Positions 27,366-35,794 of a stretch of 64,000 nucleotides of DNA are shown here, in pieces. Under the pieces are notes generated by a model. That model made no database searches, was not told the DNA's origin, and worked only from the letters and a program-made list of their open reading frames with translations. Both the position numbers and the translations under genes were made by a program. How positions within the stretch are numbered: the stretch's first letter is position 1; the number at the start of each line of letters is the position of its first letter. The stretch spans positions 62,001 to 126,000 of the forward strand of contig JAPOHD010000066.1 of assembly GCA_026671195.1 (NCBI GenBank). The letters run 5' to 3'. Origin of the DNA: Draconibacterium aestuarii (GTDB lineage: Bacteria > Bacteroidota > Bacteroidia > Bacteroidales > Prolixibacteraceae).

Positions 27366-30300
27366 CTAAAATTTGGCCAGTTTTTTCGAGAATATTTTGT
27401 TTTGTGTATCGCGAACGGTGACAATGTAAATTCCATTTTTTAAAAATGATGAATTTAATTTGACTTCGTGCTGATATACATCCTCATTGACTAACATCTG
27501 GCCGGTAATACTGTAAATGCAGATATTCGTAATTTCTTCAGAGTGATTTACAATTAGTTTGTTTTCAGACGAATTGAAATACATTTTAATGCTCTCTGTT
27601 TCAGGTGTAGTCCATTTTATTTCATTTACAGAGGTTGGAATACCACCTTCATTCTGAGCTTCTATAATATCGAAAACCAAACTGTTAATGTATACTTCAA
27701 TGTTTGGATACATACCGTCAACCGATTTTAATTGCGCATCGCCATCATCGTAGGGATTTAATCCATTTACGGTTTCCCATTCGTCAGGCATTCCGTCGTC
27801 GTCACTGTCAGTTGGTGCATTTAACGAATTCAGCACCGGCCATCCACCAACGGCTCCCTGTGTATCAACTATCCCGTTAACACTTCCGTTTCCACCGTCC
27901 ATATAAGTAGCTGTTCCGGTACTGACATCGTGCAGTATCCGTGTATCAACCGAATCGTATATTAAGCTTGCACCACAGTATTCAATTATCTTTTCGTAAG
28001 CTTGTTGTGCAGTGTGGGTGGTAACTTCTCCCGGATTATGAGGCGTTTCAATTTTTATGGCGTCTTTGTCTTCCTGTGTAATGGTTCCTTCGCTGCTGTG
28101 AAATTGATTAAATACTCCGTAGGTCCAGTTGTCGTTGGTTGCTCTGTCTGATTCTGTTGTAACATTCCCATCGATAAAATATTTACCCCACACATTGTAA
28201 ATTGGTGTTCCTTCTTTATGATTTCGGTTAATGGAAGCTATTCGTTCTATTTTTGAAGTTGCAGGTCCTGCTTTATAATAACAATTCACAATATTCACAT
28301 TCATGGCTTCGCCGCCATAACAGCTGTTCCCCTGCCAGTTGTAAATTACATTGTTTCGCAAATCAACCAGGTCGGTTAAAGCATAGTCCGTATCTGCCGA
28401 CTCGCCAAGGCGCGGATTCCGGCTGTCGTGATGTGCCAACAGGTTGTGATGGAAGGAAGCATTTTTTCCTCCCCAAATTCCACCGTAGCCGTGATTGCCC
28501 TTGGCATGAACAGAATTACGCAAACTTTCAGAAACGATGTTCCACTGTAAAGTAAAGTTTTCGTTTACATAAAACGATACACATTCATCGGTACTCCAGC
28601 TCATTGAGCAGTGGTCAATAATTATATTTTTGTGAAAACGGCCGCCAAGTGCATCATCTTCCTGTTCGGCTGCATCTCCCATTCTAAAACGCATAAAGCG
28701 TATGATAACATTATCGGCATCAACATGTACACCGTAATCGCGAAGCGTAATTCCATCGCCAGGTGCTGTTTGTCCGGCAATGGTAACATCGCCGTTTGAG
28801 ATGTTTAATTTCGATTTTAACTGGATGGTACCGGATACTTTAAAAAGAATCATTCGCGCACCGCTTTGATTAATGGCCCAGCGTAAAGAGCCTTCACTGT
28901 TGTTGTCTTCCAGGTTTGTTACATACAATACACGTCCGCCACGTCCTCCGGTTGTGTATTTTCCATGTCCTTCGGCACCGGGGAAAGCGGGCAACTCATC
29001 TGTTTCAGGAACTGAATCTGATCCGCCTACAACAATTTTTCCATGTCCTTCGTATAGCTCCGGATTGGTAGTTGCAGTGTATTCTCCATTGGCAACGGCT
29101 GTTCCGTTCAGCATATACTTATTAACCTGCAGACTTGTATTCAGGACCGCTTTTGCATTATCACTTAAATTCAATCGTAACGTATCTCCGGCAGCTTTCG
29201 AATGGCTAAAAATAACTCTGTTGGCTAAACCAACGGATATTGTTCCTTTTCCAAAAGCATTCTCACTGTTCCCTTCGATATACGTAATATAATCGCTTGA
29301 GCTAGGATATTTGGTAGAATTTTGAGTTGCATCCCAGGTACCTGTGAATGCCGAATTATCACCATTCAGTAGTAATGTTCCTTTGTTTGGAGTTCCTTTT
29401 CCATTATTCAGGGCTGTTATGGTATTCGCTCCGGTAATCGGGCCCAAAAGTCCCAACGTACTTCCGTCAGCATTGCCACTTTCCATAATCATCATTACAT
29501 TGCCTTCAAGTACAATCGGTGCTTCCAGCGACATTCCTGTTCCGCCTGTATTGTATTTAAAGTTGGTTCCTTCTTTCATATAAACGGTACCGGTACTTTT
29601 ATGCGCACCTCGCATACGCAGGTTCCCTGTGTTTTGGATAATAAGGTCTGCTGCAAATACGGTAGATGTGGTTTCCATTTCTTCTTCAACAATAACTGTT
29701 TCACCGGCTTCAGGAAGCAGGGCAGGGGTGTAATTTTCAGCTACGTCCCAATTCCCGTTCGATCCACGATGAAAAATGAATGTTTCGGGCCGTCCGATGA
29801 TTATTTTGCCGGTTCCGCTAATAAGAGCCGGATTTGTAATGGCAGAATATTCTCCAACCGCTTGCAACACTCCATCTATAAAAAATTCGCTTGTGGTAAC
29901 ATCGGCATTTAAAACAAGATTTGCACCTGTTGTTACTTTTAACTGCGATTTGGCATAAAAAGCATTTGCATGACCAATGGTTAACGTAGCTCCACTGTTT
30001 ACTGTTATTGAGCTTTTTCCCAGCGATGATGAAGTTGCTGCTTTCAAAGAACCGTTTTCAATATGAATATCTCCTGAGAAATTTGTGTTGTCTGCATTTA
30101 AAATGAGGTTTCCTGAACCTGTTTTTGTTAACATGTGCACTCCCGAAAGCGAAGAATTTAGTGTGAACATTGATTCACCGGAAAATGTAATCGAATCTTT
30201 TGTTGCAATTTTGCCCGACAAACTAACATCGGAAATGGCTTGAATTTGCGCCGATGCAACAGAAATGTAAGGAGCCACACTATTGGATTCGATACTTAGA

Positions 30301-31523
30301 ATGGCACCGTTTTTTAGCATTAAATCTGCTGCAAAAGTATCGCTTGCCGAAATCGTATAAGCACTGTCAACTTCTGCCGATTCTCCTTTTGCAGGAACTC
30401 CAACCGGATTCCAGTTATTCGATTCCAACCACCCGGTAGTTGTGCCATTGCCTGTCCATTTGTAGGTATTTACAAGTGGTGCTTCAGCGGTAGGATCCCA
30501 ACCGTCAGTACCTCCCATAACTTTTTGAACGGTGTATTCCAACGCCTCTTCGTTGGTTAGTGCTTTAATCCCTGCCCAGTCAGCGCGTCCACTCATGTCG
30601 GCGCCGCCTCCGGTATTGTTGTATTCGTACAAATGAAGTTTGTCGCTGGTAGCTGCATATTCCATGTTCCATGTATCGCCCCAACCCAGCGGATTCATCA
30701 TTTCTGTAATGTTGCAGTTTAGCCACGCCACTTTAGGATATTCGTGCCAGGGACGACCCATCCGGATCATCTCGCCATCATCACCACCACGCGGGCTGTT
30801 ATAGGCATAGGTAATGTCACATTCGTTAAAAACAAAACCGTAGGGTTGATCTTCGTATGTTGAAGGTGCTGTAATGTATGCGCCTCCCCAGCTTCTGATT
30901 TCGCAGGCCTGAAAAAATACAGTTCCCGATCCATAAATATAATCGGTGCGCCCAACTATTAAACAACCTTCAAAATAGCTGCGTTTTTTGTTGCTCCAGA
31001 AATACATGGTATCCTGGTATCCGTAAAAATCAACATTGATGAATACACATTTGTCTGCACGAACGGTAATGGCTTGCGCCTGTCCAACCGGGCCGGCCGT
31101 ATTCTGAATGGTCATGTTTTCAACACGAAAACCATCGGCCATAATTGTTAAAGTTGCTGAAGTCCGAATGTTGTCTCCTGTCCAGAGAGCAGCATCTTCA
31201 GCAGGACATTTCCCCGTGCTGCAATCGTAAATGTGATAACTTAAAATTGTTTCTTCGCGACTTTCGCCTATAAGAGTTAAATTGATTTTATCACCCGGAA
31301 CAATTAATTTCTCCGTATTGTACAATCCACGTTTAATGTAAATTACTGTTCGGTATTCACTGTTCGACGGCGCTGCATCAATTGCGGCCTGAACGGTAGT
31401 AAAATCTCCTGAACCGTCGGTGGCGACAACTATATCAGCGTTAACCGGGTTTTCGTTGGCAAACATTTGCCCCGAAATTCCGGAGAATATGATAAGTGTA
31501 AGTATAAGTAAGATTTGTTTCAT
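27366..31523 (-). CDS. Bifunctional pectin methylesterase-pectate lyase (CE8 + spacer + PL1 + T9SS)
   Basis: A 1385-residue secreted multidomain enzyme. Residues 1-22 are a signal peptide. CE8 spans about 30-345 (IVVATDGSGDFTTVQAAID, GYQDTMYF, GRTDYIYGSG, MGRPWHEYPKVAWLNC). Two related spacer modules span about 350-573 and 580-830. Each opens with a W-rich strand and ends in a matching motif (GEYSAITNPAL... then GTGKIIIG; GEYTATTNPEL... then GHGKIVVG). The first contains an autotransporter-type strand repeat (LTKTGSGNLILNADN). The PL1 pectate lyase domain spans about 840-1290 (AFPGAEGHGKY, IIIDHCSMSWSTDECVSFY, HHDSRNPRL), with DSDDDGMPDEWE near its end. A T9SS type-A tail closes the protein. 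The methylesterase and lyase would act in sequence on one surface-exported polypeptide. No frameshift is seen. Confidence 0.93.
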   Translation of the reverse strand: MKQILLILTLIIFSGISGQMFANENPVNADIVVATDGSGDFTTVQAAIDAAPSNSEYRTVIYIKRGLYNTEKLIVPGDKINLTLIGESREETILSYHIYDCSTGKCPAEDAALWTGDNIRTSATLTIMADGFRVENMTIQNTAGPVGQAQAITVRADKCVFINVDFYGYQDTMYFWSNKKRSYFEGCLIVGRTDYIYGSGTVFFQACEIRSWGGAYITAPSTYEDQPYGFVFNECDITYAYNSPRGGDDGEMIRMGRPWHEYPKVAWLNCNITEMMNPLGWGDTWNMEYAATSDKLHLYEYNNTGGGADMSGRADWAGIKALTNEEALEYTVQKVMGGTDGWDPTAEAPLVNTYKWTGNGTTTGWLESNNWNPVGVPAKGESAEVDSAYTISASDTFAADLMLKNGAILSIESNSVAPYISVASAQIQAISDVSLSGKIATKDSITFSGESMFTLNSSLSGVHMLTKTGSGNLILNADNTNFSGDIHIENGSLKAATSSSLGKSSITVNSGATLTIGHANAFYAKSQLKVTTGANLVLNADVTTSEFFIDGVLQAVGEYSAITNPALISGTGKIIIGRPETFIFHRGSNGNWDVAENYTPALLPEAGETVIVEEEMETTSTVFAADLIIQNTGNLRMRGAHKSTGTVYMKEGTNFKYNTGGTGMSLEAPIVLEGNVMMIMESGNADGSTLGLLGPITGANTITALNNGKGTPNKGTLLLNGDNSAFTGTWDATQNSTKYPSSSDYITYIEGNSENAFGKGTISVGLANRVIFSHSKAAGDTLRLNLSDNAKAVLNTSLQVNKYMLNGTAVANGEYTATTNPELYEGHGKIVVGGSDSVPETDELPAFPGAEGHGKYTTGGRGGRVLYVTNLEDNNSEGSLRWAINQSGARMILFKVSGTIQLKSKLNISNGDVTIAGQTAPGDGITLRDYGVHVDADNVIIRFMRFRMGDAAEQEDDALGGRFHKNIIIDHCSMSWSTDECVSFYVNENFTLQWNIVSESLRNSVHAKGNHGYGGIWGGKNASFHHNLLAHHDSRNPRLGESADTDYALTDLVDLRNNVIYNWQGNSCYGGEAMNVNIVNCYYKAGPATSKIERIASINRNHKEGTPIYNVWGKYFIDGNVTTESDRATNDNWTYGVFNQFHSSEGTITQEDKDAIKIETPHNPGEVTTHTAQQAYEKIIEYCGASLIYDSVDTRILHDVSTGTATYMDGGNGSVNGIVDTQGAVGGWPVLNSLNAPTDSDDDGMPDEWETVNGLNPYDDGDAQLKSVDGMYPNIEVYINSLVFDIIEAQNEGGIPTSVNEIKWTTPETESIKMYFNSSENKLIVNHSEEITNICIYSITGQMLVNEDVYQHEVKLNSSFLKNGIYIVTVRDTQNKIFSKKLAKF

Positions 31524-31545
31524 TTTATGATTCGTTTTTAATCGT

Positions 31546-32286
31546 TTAGTTCAGCCTTATGGCAAATGGAAGGTTTTGCTCTTTTGCATTTTCCATGGCA
31601 AGCCGGGCAATTTCTTTAGCTCCTTCAACGCGTAAATGAGTATCGTCCTGTCTTCCTTCAGGGAATTTTTCGGTAGGTTCGGTCCATAACCACATTTTTT
31701 TTGATGCTTCATCGCCCAATTCATTTACCCATTTTTCGGTAATTTGTTGCAAATCGATTAATGGTACATTTAGCTTTTCGGCTACCTGTTTGGTTGCAAC
31801 CGGATAATCGCCGTGCGTGTCAACCAGTTTTCCATCCTCACCAAAATGCCTTCGTATTATTGATGTAAACAAGATTGGTGTGGCTCCTTTTTCGCGTGTT
31901 TCCAGTACGTATTTTTCAAGGTTTTTTGTATACTCCCCAAATGGTTCGGTGTACCGGTCGGGAGATTTTATTTTTTGATCGTTGTGTCCGAACTGGATAA
32001 ATACATAGTCGCCGGGTTGCAAGCTGTCCAGTACCGTTTGCCATTTTCCCTGGTCGATAAAACTTTTAGAGCTGCGACCGTTTACTGCATGGTTTCTAAC
32101 AGTTACTGATTCATCAAAAAATTCATCTAGTACCATACACCATCCTGTTTCGGGATAAACTTCTGCTTTTTTATTTGCCATTGTTGAATCGCCAACCGCA
32201 TAGATTGAGAACGATTTTTTTTCGGTTTTACATGCACCCAAAACAGTCAACAATAGAAGTGAGACTGTAATCAATTTTTTCATCAT
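31546..32286 (-). CDS. Rhamnogalacturonan acetylesterase-type SGNH lipoprotein (CE12-like)
   Basis: A 246-residue protein with lipobox VLGAC (Cys19). Motifs: YAVGDSTMA (block I, Ser nucleophile), HAVNGRSSKSF (block II), IQFGHNDQK (block III Asn) and RQDDTHLRVEGA (block V Asp/His), which together are typical of CE12. It removes acetyl groups from galacturonate residues of the rhamnogalacturonan backbone, probably in the periplasm. It is 7 bp after the GH28 gene and 22 bp before the bifunctional methylesterase-lyase. A second CE12-type protein is encoded at 34968. Confidence 0.9.
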   Translation of the reverse strand: MMKKLITVSLLLLTVLGACKTEKKSFSIYAVGDSTMANKKAEVYPETGWCMVLDEFFDESVTVRNHAVNGRSSKSFIDQGKWQTVLDSLQPGDYVFIQFGHNDQKIKSPDRYTEPFGEYTKNLEKYVLETREKGATPILFTSIIRRHFGEDGKLVDTHGDYPVATKQVAEKLNVPLIDLQQITEKWVNELGDEASKKMWLWTEPTEKFPEGRQDDTHLRVEGAKEIARLAMENAKEQNLPFAIRLN

Positions 32287-32293
32287 CAGAGGT

Positions 32294-33985
32294 TTAAAAT
32301 TTTACAGCACCAGAAGGAACTAAATTGTCAACTTTAGTACTTTTTGAGAAATCAACCTCGGGGGACGAGATCAAAGAAATATTTTCAGATTCTGATCCGG
32401 TTATTGTTACAGCTGTTTCCGAATTTATATTCCCCTCTATTTCTTTAATCTCAACGTTTTTGCAATTAATCATTTCAAACGCGTTGTCGTTTTTTGTAAT
32501 TAAATTGATATTGCTGATTTTGACTCCATTGGCATCAATAATTGAAAAACCGTTTTTTGCCTGAAGATTTAAATTTTTGAGCTCAACATTTTCAAGGTTC
32601 ATTTCGGGTAAGCCTTGTAAAAATACGGCCTGATTTGCCCCTTTTACGGTAACATCGCTAATTGAAATGTTTTTGAATTGCGGTGTTTTTTCAGAAACAG
32701 GAACTTTTTCTGAATTTTTAGTAGCCCCACCTGAAGCCAGCATTTCTGAAATGGATTGACCGCCGTAATAAAGGTTGAACGAAATGGCATTGGTCGGTAT
32801 ATCCGTCATCCAAACATTTGAAATAAAAATGTTTTCGACAACACCTCCACGTCCGCGGTTACTTTTAAAACGAAGCCCAACATCGGTTCCCATAAATGTA
32901 CAGTTCGAAACGTGCATATTTTTAACACCACCCGACATTTCAGAACCCACTGTAACTCCTCCGTGTCCGTGGTAAACAATGTTGTTTCTTATTACCAGGT
33001 TTTCGCAGGGAATTCCACGTTTTCTTCCATCTTCGTCTTTCCCCGATTTAATACAGATTGCGTCGTCACCCACATCGAAATTTGAGTTTTCAACCAGCAC
33101 ATTCTTGCACGATTCCACGTCAATTCCGTCGCCATTTTGCGAATACCACGGATTGCGCACGGTAACATTTCGTACAATCAAATTTTCAACCATTAAAGGA
33201 TGCAGACACCAGGCCGGCGAATTTTGAAATGCTGGTCCGTCGAATAGTACATTTTTACTGTTTTGAATACTAACCATCACCGGACGTAAATAATCACGTA
33301 CGGCTTCAAAATCTTCTTTTGTTTTTAAATCATCGCGAACATTCTGATCGCCGCTACCTTCGTAACCCAGTTTAAATTGTTCCGAGGGGTACCAAATCCT
33401 TTTGTCGTCGCTAACCATACCGCCCGATTCAACAAATTTTTTCCATTGCGAATCGGTAAGTTTACTGCGTTTTACAGCGCGCCATGCATCGCCCGAACCA
33501 TCCCACACACCGTTGCCGGTAAAAGCGACATTTTCAAGGTTTGTACCGTAAATCGGGGAGATACAACGCCATGTTTCCAGTCCTTCAAAACTTGTAGAAA
33601 CCAAAGGATACAGATCTTTGTTTCGCGAAAACAGCACCAACGCACCCGCTTCGGTATACAGCTCTAAATTGCTTTTAAGGATAATTGGGCCGGTTAACCA
33701 AATTCCTGCCGGAATTATAATTTTACCACCGCCTTTTTCTGACACCGCATCAATGGCATCGGCAAAAGCTTTTGTATTTAGCACCTGGCCACCGCTAACT
33801 GCACCAAAATCGGTAAGGTTTACCACATAATCGGGAATCATTGGTTCCGGTATTGCCGGCATTTCAAATTCAATGTTTGTGAAACTAATCGAAGTACCAG
33901 ACATAGTTTGTTCCGTCTGCTGGCCACAGCCGGTACAGAAAAAAGTAATAATTGCCAGAAGTTGTGTAATCGTTTTTGTATTCAT
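32294..33985 (-). CDS. GH28 polygalacturonase-family lipoprotein
   Basis: A 563-residue protein with lipobox FCTGC (Cys20). GH28 motifs: VNLTDFGAVSGG (fold start), QNGDGIDVES, VGDDAICIKSGKD (catalytic Asp pair), YHGHGGVTVGSEMSGG (His) and GLRFKSNRGRGG. It probably hydrolyses oligogalacturonides from the non-reducing end in the periplasm. It lies in a tight gene run, 7 bp from the CE12 gene and 11 bp from the CE8 gene, so co-expression with de-esterifying enzymes is expected. It differs from the 630-residue GH28 at 7570 by an insertion at about 170-230 (including RIWYPSEQFKLGYEGSGDQN) that may shape the active-site rim. Confidence 0.93.
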   Translation of the reverse strand: MNTKTITQLLAIITFFCTGCGQQTEQTMSGTSISFTNIEFEMPAIPEPMIPDYVVNLTDFGAVSGGQVLNTKAFADAIDAVSEKGGGKIIIPAGIWLTGPIILKSNLELYTEAGALVLFSRNKDLYPLVSTSFEGLETWRCISPIYGTNLENVAFTGNGVWDGSGDAWRAVKRSKLTDSQWKKFVESGGMVSDDKRIWYPSEQFKLGYEGSGDQNVRDDLKTKEDFEAVRDYLRPVMVSIQNSKNVLFDGPAFQNSPAWCLHPLMVENLIVRNVTVRNPWYSQNGDGIDVESCKNVLVENSNFDVGDDAICIKSGKDEDGRKRGIPCENLVIRNNIVYHGHGGVTVGSEMSGGVKNMHVSNCTFMGTDVGLRFKSNRGRGGVVENIFISNVWMTDIPTNAISFNLYYGGQSISEMLASGGATKNSEKVPVSEKTPQFKNISISDVTVKGANQAVFLQGLPEMNLENVELKNLNLQAKNGFSIIDANGVKISNINLITKNDNAFEMINCKNVEIKEIEGNINSETAVTITGSESENISLISSPEVDFSKSTKVDNLVPSGAVKF

Positions 33986-33996
33986 TTTATGTTATG

Positions 33997-34971
33997 TTAT
34001 TGATTTTCAGATTTAAATAAGTTTGTACTTTTTACCCATTCACCAAGAATGTTTTCCGGAGTATACTTTTCAGCTTGTTCTTTTGTCAGCTGGTGCGACC
34101 AACTCACACGTTGTTCAGTTTTCGCACCTGCTCCTGTATTGTTGTATTCAGCAAAAAATGCTATTTTTTCTTTGTTCGGATCGTTCCAGTTGTGCCAGGC
34201 TTCGGGTTTAATTAGTTCATCGAGTTTACAATTGATAAAAACTGATTTTCCATAAGGTCGCCAGGGGCGTCCCAGATAAAAGGAGGCTTTGGATGCCGAT
34301 CCTGTTATGGTACAGTTTAAAAAGACAAAACCATAAGGAGTTTCTTCCGTTGTTGAGGGAGCTGTAACATAACCGTGATCTTTACAAAAGATTGTACAGT
34401 GGTCGAACACTGCGGTTGACCATCCAAAAATAAAATCAACAGTACCCTCTATGTAGCAATTATTATAATACTGATGACTTCTGTCGCCGTGTGGATAAAG
34501 CGTGTCCTGAAACCCCAGGAAACGGCAGTTTTTAAAAGCAACTTTGTCGCCATCGATACGAACAGCTACGGCCTGCCCAACTGGCCCGGCTGAGTTTTTG
34601 AATGTGATATTCTCGGCAGTAAATCCATCTCCAAAAATAAAGAACGATGTGGAACCGGTTGTCCCAACTTCTTCACCAAAACGGTTCTTTTTTGAAGCAA
34701 AATCGTCGTAGGTAAGTATTGTTTTATGAAGGTCCTCGCCAATAAACGATACGTTTGTTTTACTGGCTGCAAGGACCAGTTTTTCTTTGTAAATTCCGTT
34801 TTTTATCAGAATGGTAGTTTTATTTTTTCTGAAATCGGGAACTGAATTTATGGCTTCCTGAACGGTTTTGAAATCGCCACTTCCATCTTTGGCTACCACA
34901 AAATCGTAGGCATTTGCAGGAAATACAATTGCCGACATCAAAAAAATGGCTATTAATACTACTATTCTCAT
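33997..34971 (-). CDS. Pectin methylesterase (CE8)
   Basis: A 324-residue protein with signal peptide MRIVVLIAIFLMSAIVFPANA. CE8 motifs: VVAKDGSGDFKTVQEAIN, NGIYKEKLVLA, GQAVAVRIDG, FLGFQDTLYPHG (catalytic Asp), GTVDFIFGWSTAVF (nucleophile Asp) and YLGRPWRPYGKSVFINC. No lipobox or T9SS tail, so probably periplasmic. It overlaps the upstream CE12 gene by 4 bp (ATGA), which suggests translational coupling of an acetylesterase and a methylesterase acting on the same polymer. It is a paralogue of the CE8 at 26215. Confidence 0.95.
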   Translation of the reverse strand: MRIVVLIAIFLMSAIVFPANAYDFVVAKDGSGDFKTVQEAINSVPDFRKNKTTILIKNGIYKEKLVLAASKTNVSFIGEDLHKTILTYDDFASKKNRFGEEVGTTGSTSFFIFGDGFTAENITFKNSAGPVGQAVAVRIDGDKVAFKNCRFLGFQDTLYPHGDRSHQYYNNCYIEGTVDFIFGWSTAVFDHCTIFCKDHGYVTAPSTTEETPYGFVFLNCTITGSASKASFYLGRPWRPYGKSVFINCKLDELIKPEAWHNWNDPNKEKIAFFAEYNNTGAGAKTEQRVSWSHQLTKEQAEKYTPENILGEWVKSTNLFKSENQ

Positions 34972-35792
34972 TCTTCTTTCTGTGTTTGAAATGTCAAGTC
35001 TTTTAGTCCTTCGAACATCAGCTTTGCAACTGCTTTTGCACCTTCAGGTTGAAAGTGGGTATTGTCGTTTTGCCCTTCGGGATATGCTTCATATTTTCCG
35101 GCCGGCAGGTTCATAAAATAATTGGTTTTTACATACTCACGTCCTTTGGCCGTGAAGAAATCCATCGATCGTTTATTTAAATCTATGAGTAAGGTTTGAG
35201 TTTCTTCGGCAATTTCAAACATACATTGCGGATAATTGCCGTGTATGTTTTTCAGAGTATCATTTTCCCACGGATAATTGCGCGCGACAGGTGTTACCAG
35301 TATTGGTGTTCCATTTTTTTGTCGGGTTTGCGAAATAAACAAACGCAGAAACTCTTTGTAGCCTTCTTCGTTTACATAACGTTCGGTTTTTTGCACCGAA
35401 GCATCGTTATGTCCAAATTGCATTAACACAAAATCGCCGGGCTGCATTTCCTCGTACACTTGTCTCCATCTTCCTTCCTGGAAAAAGGTGCGGGTACTTC
35501 TTCCTCCTTTTGCACGATCGTCAATAATTACACTATCGGCTTTTAAAAAGTCTTTGAGTGCCGGTAAATTATTGCCAGATACAAATGGCTGAAATACTTG
35601 TCCCCACCCGGTAATCGGGTATTTTTCCGATTTGTAATTGTCCTCTTTTGAGTAATCGGCAACAGTTGAGTCGCCTATTAACCACATTTTAATGGTTTTT
35701 TGTTTTGTTTCCGGTTGTTTTTCAGCCGAAACATTACCAGCCAAAAATGTGAGCGAAAGTATGACAATGAGTATGTATTTTATTTTTACCAT
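34968..35792 (-). CDS. Rhamnogalacturonan acetylesterase-type SGNH hydrolase (CE12-like)
   Basis: A 274-residue protein with a cleavable leader (to about residue 23, GNVSA). Motifs: WLIGDSTVADY (block I), RAKGGRSTRTFF (block II), LMQFGHNDASV (block III) and GQNDNTHFQPEGA (block V, with His). It probably deacetylates rhamnogalacturonan in the periplasm. Its TGA stop overlaps the ATG of the next CE8 gene. Compared with the CE12 lipoprotein at 31546, it lacks the lipobox and is about 28 residues longer, so the two may act at different places or on different acetyl positions. Confidence 0.9.
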   Translation of the reverse strand: MVKIKYILIVILSLTFLAGNVSAEKQPETKQKTIKMWLIGDSTVADYSKEDNYKSEKYPITGWGQVFQPFVSGNNLPALKDFLKADSVIIDDRAKGGRSTRTFFQEGRWRQVYEEMQPGDFVLMQFGHNDASVQKTERYVNEEGYKEFLRLFISQTRQKNGTPILVTPVARNYPWENDTLKNIHGNYPQCMFEIAEETQTLLIDLNKRSMDFFTAKGREYVKTNYFMNLPAGKYEAYPEGQNDNTHFQPEGAKAVAKLMFEGLKDLTFQTQKEE

Positions 35793-35794
35793 TT

